Below, in pieces: positions 1 to 7,724 of a DNA stretch of 59,987 nt; position 1 is the stretch's first letter, and each line of letters opens with the position of its first letter. The notes under the pieces were generated by a model. That model searched no databases. It saw only the letters and a program-made list of their open reading frames with translations, and was not told the DNA's origin. Source of the DNA: Bacteroidales bacterium (lineage in GTDB: Bacteria > Bacteroidota > Bacteroidia > Bacteroidales > NBLH01); assembly GCA_016937695.1 (NCBI GenBank), contig JAFGWC010000155.1, positions 1-59,987 on the forward strand, given 5' to 3'. A program made the translations under genes and the position numbers.

Positions 1-30
1 GTTAGGGTGCATATTATTGAAAAAAACAGT

Positions 31-528
31 ATGAAAACGACATTATTAATTTTAACTATTCTGCTATTAAGTTTTATAGATTCTTTTTCTCAAGTTGAAT
101 CTGATTCATTAGATTTTAAAGTATTTGCTGAAACTGACTCATTAAGTTTTTATGTGTATGCATTGACCGACCTTAGGGAAGAATATGAAAGATTTACTCC
201 ATCGCAGCTTGACATTCAAATTTCAGAAAGTGTAATAAGTAATTATATTGACTCTGTTTCTAATTTGTCTGACAGTTTATCTGAAATGACACTTTTTAAT
301 CCAAATGACTATTATAAGCAATTTGTTGGTTATATTGACTCAACCGAAAATAAAATACTTTTAATTAATCTAATTAATCAGCAGTGGTTTATTGACCTTG
401 AAAGCAGAAATAGTCAAAAGAAATCTTTCATAATGCTTATGTGTGCGAATCCGTTTTGGTACAGACAGATACTGATAAATTTGAAAGATGAAAGCTGTAG
501 TGACTTTACAATTTATAATAAACAATAA
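31..528 (+). CDS. Cassette-borne secreted protein of unknown function
   Basis: I do not recognise this family. The protein is 165 residues when started at the ATG at 31, which gives a clean signal peptide (MKTTLLILTILLLSFIDSFS, cleavage near SFSQ). An ATG at 7 is possible but sits inside the cassette start box and would put a polar stretch before the signal. The mature part is acidic and serine/aspartate-rich at its N-terminus, with no cysteine-rich or catalytic motif that I can see, and ends a few bases before the attC-like site. One small gene per cassette, directly followed by the recombination site, is the usual cassette layout. Export to the periplasm or outer surface is inferred from the signal peptide. 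Confidence 0.6.
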   Translation: MKTTLLILTILLLSFIDSFSQVESDSLDFKVFAETDSLSFYVYALTDLREEYERFTPSQLDIQISESVISNYIDSVSNLSDSLSEMTLFNPNDYYKQFVGYIDSTENKILLINLINQQWFIDLESRNSQKKSFIMLMCANPFWYRQILINLKDESCSDFTIYNKQ

Positions 529-534
529 TACGCA

Positions 535-671
535 CCCTAACACGCAATCACTAAACATGCGGGGGTTTGGTAGTTTGCTTGACTAAATATTATATTCGTT
601 AAGTTATTCAACGGTGGATAATGAAACAAGGCGAAAAACCCGCACAGTTTAGTATTGCGGAATCGTTAGCA
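535..671 (+). repeat. attC-like recombination site
   Basis: The outer core boxes are CCCTAAC (535-541) and GTTAGCA (665-671), with five complementary bases (CTAAC/GTTAG). Inside them, after short non-pairing spacers, CGCAAT (543-548), ACTAAAC (550-556) and TGCGGG (558-563) pair with a matching arm at about 637-659. The arms differ by single unpaired bases (for example C549), like the extrahelical bases that orient real attC sites. About 70 bases form the variable loop. The total of roughly 137 bases is near the upper end for attC sites. The expected crossover is between G665 and T666. Confidence 0.6.
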
Positions 672-699
672 ATAAGCATTTTTACGAGACTTTTGTGCA

Positions 700-1452
700 A
701 TGAGCAAAGTTAAATTTAGACATGAATTTATAATAATAGCAGCGCTAGTGCTTATTATTTCACTTATCATTAGAGTACAATTAAAACAGACATATTTTAA
801 TCTTAATGTGTTTTTTCTTCTTTTATTTTTTAGCATTATAGCTGTATTCTATAGCGTTGATACCTTTAAAAGTATAAAGAACAAAAAATCAAAATTTAGT
901 TTCTATAGAACAAAGCTTGGATTATATTCCTTTGGTATTGCTACTTTATTTTTTGGAACTTATATTTTATATACAATTACCATACAAAGATCAAAAGATT
1001 TTAGTTCGTTGAAAAATCAAAAGTATAAACAACTCAGTGGAATAATAGTAAACCATCCAGAAGTCCGAAGTGCTAGATATCATAAGAGTGTTATTTATAT
1101 TGACAATTATCCTGGATTTGGATTTAGTTTTAGGTAAATGACTCTTTCAAAGAATAATAGAATGCAATTTAATAATCAGGTTTCCAAAGGTGACTCTATT
1201 TATCTAAAAATTAGACTAAGAGACTATGAAAGAAAACTTACAAAAAACAAATCATTATCTTTTTCAGATAAACATTTCGACTACGATAAAATTGACATCT
1301 ATGATTTAGAAATTGATAAAATAAAATACATTAGTAAGGAGAATGCAATAAAGGAATGGAAACATTATACTTTTGGATATTGGATCGCATTATTAATTTC
1401 AATATCATTTATTGTTGTTGGGATTCTTATTCTAATTACAACTAAAAAGTAA
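700..1452 (+). pseudogene. Membrane protein gene split by an in-frame TAA (second cassette)
   Basis: Two open segments (700-1137 and 1138-1452) lie in the same frame and are separated only by TAA at 1135-1137, which is immediately followed by ATG. Read through, they make one protein of about 250 residues. It has three hydrophobic segments in the first half, a soluble middle part (YKQLSG to the acidic region around DKIDIYD), and a last membrane helix near the C-terminus. A segment rich in Y, P and G (IDNYPGFGF) lies right at the stop, where a folded domain would be cut. I read this as a nonsense mutation in a cassette gene of unknown function. Two separately translated proteins, or a sequencing error, cannot be excluded. 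No attC follows. Confidence 0.6.
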
Positions 1453-1454
1453 AA

Positions 1455-1655
1455 ATGCCAATAATGGACGGATACGAAGCAGCCAAACAAATAAAAAAGT
1501 TTCAACCAAACCTGCCAATTATTGCACAATCGGCATATGCCCTTAAACACGAAATTGAAAAATACAGCGATATATTTGACGATTATTTAACAAAACCAAT
1601 TAGCGAAGAAAATTTATTAGAAAAAGTAAATAAATATATACAAACAAATAATTAG
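1455..1655 (+). pseudogene. C-terminal fragment of a response-regulator receiver domain
   Basis: The 66 residues begin exactly inside the phosphoacceptor motif of a receiver (MPIMDGYEA) and continue with the conserved hydrophobic strand, the Ser/Ala switch position (AQSAYA) and the conserved lysine (TKPI). The Asp and the N-terminal half are missing. The closest relative in this window is the end of the hybrid kinase at 55045-57732, which has MPVMDGYDA, AQTAYA and SKPI in the same order. Sequence upstream of 1453 belongs to the cassette region. This is therefore the stump of a hybrid kinase or response regulator that lost its 5' part when the cassette DNA arrived. It is probably not functional. 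Confidence 0.75.
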
Positions 1656-1683
1656 AAATAGACAATAATATTAAATACTACCA

Positions 1684-2571
1684 ATGGATTTTAGAGATAA
1701 TGTTTTTTTAACAGTTGCAGAAAGTCTAAGCTTTTCAAAAGCAGCGGATGAATTATTAATAAGTCAGCCGGCAGTATCTAATCATATAAAAGAATTAGAA
1801 ACTAAACTAAATCTTTCTTTGTTCGAACGAAAAGGCAATAAAATATACTTGACAAAAGCAGGTAAGATTTCTTATAATCATTTAAAGGCTATCAGACAAT
1901 TATATAGAGAACTAGAGTTTGATTTAGAAAGGCTAAACGACAACTTAAAAGGAAGTTTGAGAATTGGCGCTAGTTCTACAATATCTCAATATCTAATTCC
2001 CAAAGTTATTGCAGCTTTTTATAAAAGCTATCCAAAAATAGAACTATATTTGCTAAATGGCAATTCATTTGAAATGGAACAAAAACTTTTGGAAAATGAA
2101 ATTGATATTGCACTAGTCGAAAACCAAACTTCTCAAACAGATATTAAGTATCTTAACTTTCTTGACGATGAAATTATTATTGTTACAGGCAGTAATAGTG
2201 TTTATTCAAAACGAAAATCAATATCTATTGCTGATTTTCAGCAAATACCAATTGTACTTAGAGAAAAGGGTTCAGGAACACTTCAAGTTATTCAAAATTC
2301 ATTATTAAAACACAATATAATACTAGACAAGCTGAATATTTTAATTCATTTAGGCAGTACAGAAGCTATTAAAAACTTTTTATGTGATTTTGATGGAATT
2401 GCTCTTGTTTCTGAAAAATCAATAGATAAAGAACTGCGATTAAAAGAACTTGTGAAAATAGACATTAAAAATGTTCACATAAACCGCAAATTAAGAATAG
2501 CTCTTCGTCAAGGACATTCTTCTTCGGCAACAAATCTATTAATTGATTTTATTACTAGATATAATTTTTAA
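1684..2571 (+). CDS. LysR-family transcriptional regulator (CysB/CysL-like)
   Basis: The protein is 295 residues, the normal length for the family. Residues 1-60 form the winged helix-turn-helix with the typical pattern SFSKAADELLISQPAVSNHIKELE. Residues from about 90 form the periplasmic-binding-protein-like effector domain that starts GSLRIGASSTISQYLIP. It lies 92 bases upstream of a YeeE/YedE transporter on the same strand. LysR genes next to such transporters often respond to sulfur compounds, so control of sulfur uptake is a reasonable inference, but the ligand cannot be read from sequence. The start ATG follows closely after the receiver fragment and matches the family start. Confidence 0.85.
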   Translation: MDFRDNVFLTVAESLSFSKAADELLISQPAVSNHIKELETKLNLSLFERKGNKIYLTKAGKISYNHLKAIRQLYRELEFDLERLNDNLKGSLRIGASSTISQYLIPKVIAAFYKSYPKIELYLLNGNSFEMEQKLLENEIDIALVENQTSQTDIKYLNFLDDEIIIVTGSNSVYSKRKSISIADFQQIPIVLREKGSGTLQVIQNSLLKHNIILDKLNILIHLGSTEAIKNFLCDFDGIALVSEKSIDKELRLKELVKIDIKNVHINRKLRIALRQGHSSSATNLLIDFITRYNF

Positions 2572-2663
2572 TTATACTATATAACATTTTTGTATTTGCG
2601 TTCTTTCATTAATACCTATTTCTTTGCATCATAGTTTTTTATTAATTATTAAAATATAATAAA

Positions 2664-3680
2664 ATGGGAGAAACACTTATAATTTTCTTATTTGGCAGTA
2701 TGTTTGGCATTATTATTCAATATGCAAAGCTTAACAAATACAATGTAATTAGTGCACAAGCGCAGTTAAAAAACAATACTGTTATTAAAACAATCTTATT
2801 AACTATTGGATTCGGCGCAATATTACTAAGCGTTATAATTGGCCTGGATTTAGCCGTTTTTCATATAAAGCCATTTGTTATTGGCGGCGTAGTTTTAGGC
2901 GGACTAATTTTTGGCAGTGGAATGGCAATTTTAGGTTATTGTCCGGGCACAATGGCGGTATCTTTAGGCGAAGGCTCTCTTGATGCCTTTATTGGAATAA
3001 TTGGCGGACTATTTGGCGGACTATTTTTCACAATTTTACTACCAAATATACAATGGCTTCTAGGCCCAAACTTAGGTGAGATTTCATTATTCTCGGCAAT
3101 TGGTAATCATCAAATTTTATATTATGCTATTGCATTTATTATTGGTGCAATACTTATTTATAGCGCATTTCTTATTAATAAAAAGGAAAAAGTCAAAGAT
3201 AAAAAGTGGATTACTGCAGGAATTTTATTAGCAGTATTAAATAGTATTGTATTTCTAAAGCTTGGTGCAAATAGACCAATTGGCGCATCAACAAGCTATC
3301 CATACTTAGCTGATTTACTGACAAACACAACAAATAATAACTATTTTGTCAAAATCCAAACACCGGGAAATTGGGAAATGATATTCTTATTCGGAGCAAT
3401 GATTGCCGCTTTAATTATATCCTTAATAAAAAAAGAATTTAAATTTCGTTTAATATATTCTAATTGGCAAAAGCAAAAAGGAAATTCTAAAATAAAAAGA
3501 ATTATTTGGGCGTTTTTTGGTGGTTTTATTTTAATTTTTGGAGCTAGAATGGCTGGCGGTTGCACAAGCGGACATATAATATCCGGCGGTATGCAAATCG
3601 CTGTAAGTAGTTTTGTTTTTGCAATATTTATGTTTCTAGCTTTAGTTGTAACAGGTAAATTATTCTTAAATAAAAGCTAA
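2664..3680 (+). CDS. YeeE/YedE-family membrane transporter (thiosulfate-type)
   Basis: The protein is 338 residues with about nine hydrophobic helices. It has the two family signatures: ILGYCPGT with Cys93, and ARMAGGCTSGH with Cys300. In the characterised family member TsuA (YeeE), conserved cysteines relay thiosulfate through the membrane. This is the full-length two-repeat form rather than the split half-size form. Only two cysteines occur in the whole protein; from memory TsuA has a third conserved one in the second half, which is absent here (the region reads PIGASTSYPY). No tusA-like gene follows. Uptake of thiosulfate or another reduced sulfur species, controlled by the LysR gene upstream, is the likely role. 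Confidence 0.8.
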   Translation: MGETLIIFLFGSMFGIIIQYAKLNKYNVISAQAQLKNNTVIKTILLTIGFGAILLSVIIGLDLAVFHIKPFVIGGVVLGGLIFGSGMAILGYCPGTMAVSLGEGSLDAFIGIIGGLFGGLFFTILLPNIQWLLGPNLGEISLFSAIGNHQILYYAIAFIIGAILIYSAFLINKKEKVKDKKWITAGILLAVLNSIVFLKLGANRPIGASTSYPYLADLLTNTTNNNYFVKIQTPGNWEMIFLFGAMIAALIISLIKKEFKFRLIYSNWQKQKGNSKIKRIIWAFFGGFILIFGARMAGGCTSGHIISGGMQIAVSSFVFAIFMFLALVVTGKLFLNKS

Positions 3681-4046
3681 GAGTTCAAATAAGAAAAACC
3701 AACAACAACATTAACAACCTCAATATCTACAAGTTAATCGTATAATTATAGTTTATAAAATAAAGAATAAAAACAATATATATATCATTGATAATTTATA
3801 AGTTGTTAATTACTGATTTTTAATTTATTCAATGATTTTTGTTGAATTTATTTTCAAAATTTAACTTTGCCTATAAAAAAACATACTATGAATATTTTAT
3901 ATCATTTTAAAAAGAATATGCAAATTATAAAAAATTTACTAAAAATCATATTTTCAATTTTATAGGATTTATTAATTAAATTTACAGTAGATTAATTTCA
4001 CTAATTAACTAGTAATTAAACATATATCAACTTTCCAAATCATTAC
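3681..4046. other. Intergenic region with a promoter and a possible 25-codon reading frame
   Basis: No known gene is present. A well-spaced Bacteroidota promoter lies at 3838-3869. Nineteen bases after it, ATG at 3888 opens a 25-codon frame ending TAG at 3963-3965, which would encode a lysine-rich hydrophobic peptide (MNILYHFKKNMQ and so on). It may be a real small gene, or simply leader RNA of the acetyltransferase gene that starts at 4047. The rest is AT-rich sequence without visible structure. Confidence 0.4.
3838..3869 (+). promoter_or_regulatory. Bacteroidota-type promoter
   Basis: TTTG at 3838-3841, 20 bases of spacer, then TAACTTTG at 3862-3869, matching the -33 TTTG and -7 TAnnTTTG consensus of the Bacteroidota housekeeping sigma factor. 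It points at the small frame at 3888 and the gene at 4047. Confidence 0.55.
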
Positions 4047-4691
4047 ATGCAATTAATTTTTAAACAAATAGTTGACACAAACAATATAATTTACGATAGA
4101 GCAATATCTATTTATAATAATTCTTTTCCCGAAAATGAGAAGCAATTAGTTTCTGTTATTAAAAATAGAATTGATGAAGCAAAATCGCATTTATTTGTCG
4201 GCATTTTAAAAACAAAAGTTGTTTGCATGGCTTTATTATGGGAATTTAACAATTCTGAATTTATACTTTTAGAATATCTTGCTGTAAAAGAAAATCAAAG
4301 GAATAAAAATTACGGAAGTAAAATCCTTAATTTTATAATCGATAAAGTAAAAATCAACAATAAATATCTTATTATTGAAGTTGAGAATTATTTATTTGGA
4401 AATAATATCGAACAAAGGAAAAAAAGAATTAATTTTTATATTAAAAATGGCGCTTATATTTTAAATAATGTGCCTTATCTTATTCCATCATTAAACAATA
4501 CTTTAGCAACCGAAACTTTGCTTATGTTAGCGCCAAAATACCACAAACTTTACTTAAAAAAACATGAAGTTGATGAATTAATTAGGCGCTTATATGTGGA
4601 ATTATATCAAAAATCGGAAAATGATAAAATGCTGAATTCAATATTAGAAAAAATTACTGACAAAATAAATTTAACGAATAATATAATTTAA
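4047..4691 (+). CDS. GNAT-family N-acetyltransferase
   Basis: The protein is 214 residues. The acetyl-CoA-binding core is recognisable: the strand FILLEYLAVKENQRNKNYGSK fits motif A (Q/R-x-x-G-x-G/S), preceded by the strand around LFVGILKTK and followed by a strand and helix ending near INFYIKNGA, where GNAT proteins have the Y/F of motif B. The last 50 residues are a lysine-rich helical extension. The substrate cannot be predicted. It stands alone between the intergenic promoter region and a convergent HepT-like gene, with 30 bases between the stops. Confidence 0.75.
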   Translation: MQLIFKQIVDTNNIIYDRAISIYNNSFPENEKQLVSVIKNRIDEAKSHLFVGILKTKVVCMALLWEFNNSEFILLEYLAVKENQRNKNYGSKILNFIIDKVKINNKYLIIEVENYLFGNNIEQRKKRINFYIKNGAYILNNVPYLIPSLNNTLATETLLMLAPKYHKLYLKKHEVDELIRRLYVELYQKSENDKMLNSILEKITDKINLTNNII

Positions 4692-4721
4692 GACTAGAAT
4701 AAAGCTCAATATATCAATAGC

Positions 4722-5069
4722 TTAAACCAAAACTCGTTCTAATTGCAATTTAAAATCAGGCATTTTTTCTTTTATAACTAACCAGATTTCTTCAATATCA
4801 AAGCCAAGATATTTGCTGTTAACGTATGGTTTAGCTTCTTTTATTTTATGCCAATCAACAGAATTATAATGTTCTTTTATTTCTGCATCAATTTTCGAAT
4901 CCATTTCGTCAATTACAACCAAATTCATTTTAACTGCATCCCAAGCCATAAGGTTTGACTCTAATTCCTCAATACTTACCATATCTTTAGTGAATTGAAG
5001 AATTTTGTTTATTGCTTCATAAATTGCTTTAATTTTATTTAGTTCTAAGTCTTCCATTTTATAATTCAT
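4722..5069 (-). CDS. HepT-like (DUF86) protein with decayed RNase motif, no partner
   Basis: The helical pattern and end of the protein match the HepT/DUF86 fold: a first helix AIYEAINKILQFT, a second helix where MAWDAVKMNLVVIDEMDSKI corresponds to the usual DAV..NLEIIGEA, then VDWHKIKEA and a final helix with the D-x-x-x-x-W pattern (GFDIEEIWLVI). In active HepT toxins the RNase motif R-x4-6-H follows; here the same place reads EAKPYVNSKYLGFD, with neither Arg nor His. The usual nucleotidyltransferase (MNT) antitoxin gene is not beside it. I chose the ATG at 5069; ATGs at 5111 and 5057 are alternatives. It is likely a domesticated or decayed solo member. Confidence 0.6.
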   Translation of the reverse strand: MNYKMEDLELNKIKAIYEAINKILQFTKDMVSIEELESNLMAWDAVKMNLVVIDEMDSKIDAEIKEHYNSVDWHKIKEAKPYVNSKYLGFDIEEIWLVIKEKMPDFKLQLERVLV

Positions 5070-5188
5070 TCTATTTGCAAATAAAGCAACTAATTTATTA
5101 AAAAAAACCAAATTTCAAAATTTTAGATAAATTCTTTATTATGTATAACTTTTTAATTCAAAATTTATTTTACAAATAAATTTAATCT

Positions 5189-6937
5189 CTATTTAACCAC
5201 TATCAAGCTAAGCTCTTTCAATTGTTTATCGTCAATTAAAGCTGGTGCATCATTCATAATATCTCGACCGGCATTATTTTTCGGAAATGCAATTACGTCT
5301 CTAATCGAGTCTGAACCATTAAACAAAGCAACCCATCTATCAAGACCAAAAGCAGCTCCGCCATGAGGTGGCGCTCCATATTTGAAAGCACTCATTAAAA
5401 ATCCGAATTGTGCTTCGGCTTGTTCTTTTGTAAAGCCCAATAAATCAAACATTTTGTGTTGTAATTTCTCATCAAAAATTCTGATAGAACCACCGCCAAT
5501 TTCATTTCCGTTTATTACAAAATCGTATGCATTTGCTCTAACTTTAGCAGGATTTTTGTCAAGTAAATTTAAATCTTCTTTTTTTGGCGATGTAAACGGA
5601 TGATGCATTGCATGAAATCTTTTTGACTCTTCGTTCCACTCTAAAAGAGGAAAATCGACAACCCACAAAGGCACAAATTTATCTTTTGGCATTAAACCTA
5701 ATTGTTTTCCCATTTCTAAACGCAATTTGCCTAAAATCTCCAGACTTTTTTGCATTTCGCCGGAAACAACCAAAAGCAAATCGCCTTTTTTTGCATTTAA
5801 TGCTTCTGCCCATTTTTTTAATTCTTCTTCAGAATAAAACTTATCTACTGATGATTTTAAAGTTCCGTCTTCATTATATTTTACATAAACAAGTCCTTTT
5901 GCGCCAACTTGCGGCGTTTTAACAAAATCAGTTAAACTATCAAGTTGTTTTCTTGTATATAAAGCAGCATTTTCAACACAAATTCCACCAACATATTCAG
6001 AATCGTCAAAAACTTTGAAGCCTTTATTTTTAACAATATCGTTTAAAGGATGAATTTTCATATCAAATCTCAAATCAGGCTTGTCAGAGCCATAATTATT
6101 CATTGCATATTCATATGTTAATCTTGGAAATTCATAAGTAAAATCAATTCCTTTAATCGTTTTAAACAGATGTTTTGCCATTCCTTCAAGCATTTTTATC
6201 ACATCATCCTCATCAACAAAAGACATTTCGCAATCAATTTGGGTAAATTCAGGCTGGCGATCTGCTCTAAAATCTTCATCTCTAAAGCATTTTACTATTT
6301 GATAATATCTGTCTAAACCGGCAACCATAAACAATTGTTTAAAAATCTGCGGCGATTGAGGAAGTGCATAAAACTCTCCGGCATGCATTCTCGAAGGAAC
6401 CACAAAATCTCTTGCGCCTTCCGGTGTTGATTTAATTAAAACTGGAGTTTCTGCTTCTACAAAGTTGTTATTATCCAAATAGTTACGAAATTCTCTCGAC
6501 ATTTTATGTCTTAATTCAAGTCCTCGCCTTATCGGATTTCTTCTCAAATCCAAATATCGATATTTCATTCTAAGCTCTTCGCCTCCATCGGTTTCGTCTT
6601 CTATTGTAAAAGGCGGAATTTCCGATTTGCTAAGTATTTCTATCTCATCAACTAAAATTTCAATATCGCCTGTTGGCATATTTTTATTTTTATTTGAACG
6701 TTCTAAAACAATTCCGGAAACCGAAATCACAAATTCTCTTCCCAATTCTCTTGCAGAATTACTCAAAACCTCATTTCTTTCCAAATCAAAAACCAATTGC
6801 GAAAGTCCGTATCTATCTCTGATATCGACAAATGTCATACCTCCAAGATTTCTAATTTTTTGTACCCAGCCGCTAAGTTTTACTCTTTGGTCTTTATTTT
6901 CAATTCTTAATTCGCCACAATGATGAGTTCTATACAT
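5189..6937 (-). CDS. aspS: Aspartyl-tRNA synthetase, bacterial type
   Basis: The enzyme charges tRNA-Asp with aspartate in the cytoplasm. The protein is 582 residues from the ATG at 6937 ([10 protein letters not shown]), the conserved family start; an upstream in-frame ATG would add 12 unconserved residues. It has an N-terminal OB-fold anticodon-binding domain (residues about 1-110), class II motif 2 ([18 protein letters not shown]), the bacterial GAD insert in the middle, and class II motif 3 ([14 protein letters not shown]) near the C-terminus. The bacterial insert and length distinguish it from AsnRS. It is transcribed away from tadA, with a 297-base divergent spacer holding a large hairpin. 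Confidence 0.97.
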   Translation of the reverse strand: MYRTHHCGELRIENKDQRVKLSGWVQKIRNLGGMTFVDIRDRYGLSQLVFDLERNEVLSNSARELGREFVISVSGIVLERSNKNKNMPTGDIEILVDEIEILSKSEIPPFTIEDETDGGEELRMKYRYLDLRRNPIRRGLELRHKMSREFRNYLDNNNFVEAETPVLIKSTPEGARDFVVPSRMHAGEFYALPQSPQIFKQLFMVAGLDRYYQIVKCFRDEDFRADRQPEFTQIDCEMSFVDEDDVIKMLEGMAKHLFKTIKGIDFTYEFPRLTYEYAMNNYGSDKPDLRFDMKIHPLNDIVKNKGFKVFDDSEYVGGICVENAALYTRKQLDSLTDFVKTPQVGAKGLVYVKYNEDGTLKSSVDKFYSEEELKKWAEALNAKKGDLLLVVSGEMQKSLEILGKLRLEMGKQLGLMPKDKFVPLWVVDFPLLEWNEESKRFHAMHHPFTSPKKEDLNLLDKNPAKVRANAYDFVINGNEIGGGSIRIFDEKLQHKMFDLLGFTKEQAEAQFGFLMSAFKYGAPPHGGAAFGLDRWVALFNGSDSIRDVIAFPKNNAGRDIMNDAPALIDDKQLKELSLIVVK

Positions 6938-7133
6938 AATTCTGATATTTACATTTTGACATAAACTTTTCAAAAAAGTTTATTGTACTTTTGTGTTTAG
7001 GCTGCGAAAATATAAAAAATAAATAAATATTTATGATTTTAAGCAATTGTGATTATAAGAAAATGTTAATTTTAAATCTCAAAAATTAATTAATACTAAA
7101 CCGCTATCAAGATGCTTAAAAAGAATTTGGTAT

Positions 7134-7196
7134 TATGCCGAAGGATTAGCATGTTAGGAAATTTTAATTTCCGTTACATGATAACCATTCGGTATA
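7134..7196. repeat. Long imperfect palindrome in the aspS-tadA divergent spacer
   Basis: TATGCCGAAGG at the left edge pairs with the right edge CCATTCGGTATA; moving inwards GCATGT pairs with ACATG, and the centre is GGAAATTTTAATTTCC. About 25 of 30 positions pair, with a few mismatches and one bulge, giving a single hairpin of about 63 bases. No poly-U tail follows on either strand, so it does not look like a simple terminator. I see no second copy in the window. Confidence 0.6.
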
Positions 7197-7234
7197 ATTT
7201 ATATTTTCGCATAATATCAAAAAAATAAATAAAT

Positions 7235-7681
7235 ATGTCTGATATAATATTTACTGATGAATTTTTTATGAAAGAAGCTTTAAAAGAAGCAGATAAAGCA
7301 TTGATTATGAATGAAGTACCAATTGGCGCTGTTATAGTTTCAAACAATAAAATTATTGCTCGCGGGCATAATCTTAGCGAAACTTTAAACGATTCTACTG
7401 CGCATGCCGAAATGCAAGCTTTTACGGCAGCATCTGAGCATATTGGAGCTAAATACCTGAATGAATGCACTTTATATGTTACTTTAGAGCCTTGTATTAT
7501 GTGCGCAGGAGCTGCATATTGGACTCAAATAGGAAAAATTGTTTATGGAGCAAAAGACTTTAAAAAAGGCTACAACACATTAAATACCAATATATTACAT
7601 CCAAAAACAGAAGTAATTTCGGGTATTTTGGAAAACGAATGTTCTAAAATTATTAGCGATTTTTTTAAAACTAAACGATAA
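7235..7681 (+). CDS. tadA: tRNA-specific adenosine deaminase
   Basis: TadA converts adenosine to inosine at the wobble position of tRNA-Arg(ACG). The 148-residue protein has the zinc and catalytic residues of the cytidine/deoxycytidylate deaminase fold: HAE at 57-59 and PCIMC with Cys87 and Cys90. The context of HAEMQA and EPCIMCAGA is that of TadA rather than guanine deaminase. The ATG at 7235 gives the normal start about 57 residues before the His. The gene faces mqnD; its stop lies inside a 26-base tandem duplication that also covers the end of mqnD. A related nucleoside deaminase specificity is the main alternative. Confidence 0.9.
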   Translation: MSDIIFTDEFFMKEALKEADKALIMNEVPIGAVIVSNNKIIARGHNLSETLNDSTAHAEMQAFTAASEHIGAKYLNECTLYVTLEPCIMCAGAAYWTQIGKIVYGAKDFKKGYNTLNTNILHPKTEVISGILENECSKIISDFFKTKR

Positions 7682-7724
7682 ACTATTTTTTCAAAAATAA
7701 ACGATAAACTATTTTTTCAAAAAT
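7673..7724. repeat. Perfect 26-bp tandem duplication across convergent stop codons
   Basis: The unit AAACGATAAACTATTTTTTC plus AAAAAT occurs at 7673-7698 and again at 7699-7724 without mismatch. The first copy contains the last codons and stop of tadA, the second overlaps the stop of mqnD at 7709-7711. It is a recent-looking slippage or repair duplication. Confidence 0.85.

Larger units (their letters stand above)
1..1453. mobile_element. Integron-type gene-cassette remnant (one cassette plus a truncated second one)
   Basis: The window opens with GTTAGGGTGC and the exact reverse complement GCACCCTAAC lies at 532-541, just after the first small gene. In integron cassettes the first bases after the crossover G are complementary to the first core box of the cassette's own attC, which is what is seen here. 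A palindromic attC-like site then runs to the next GTTAG at 665. The DNA after it carries a second small gene but no second attC, and it meets a truncated chromosomal gene at about 1453. No integrase gene is visible, so this would be a cassette cluster without integrase, or the edge of a larger array lying left of the window. The structure is seen; the integron assignment is an inference. Confidence 0.6.

Noticed and set aside
6938-6973. Longer N-terminus for aspS
   Set aside because: The 12 extra residues have no family similarity, and the conserved start [10 protein letters not shown] follows.
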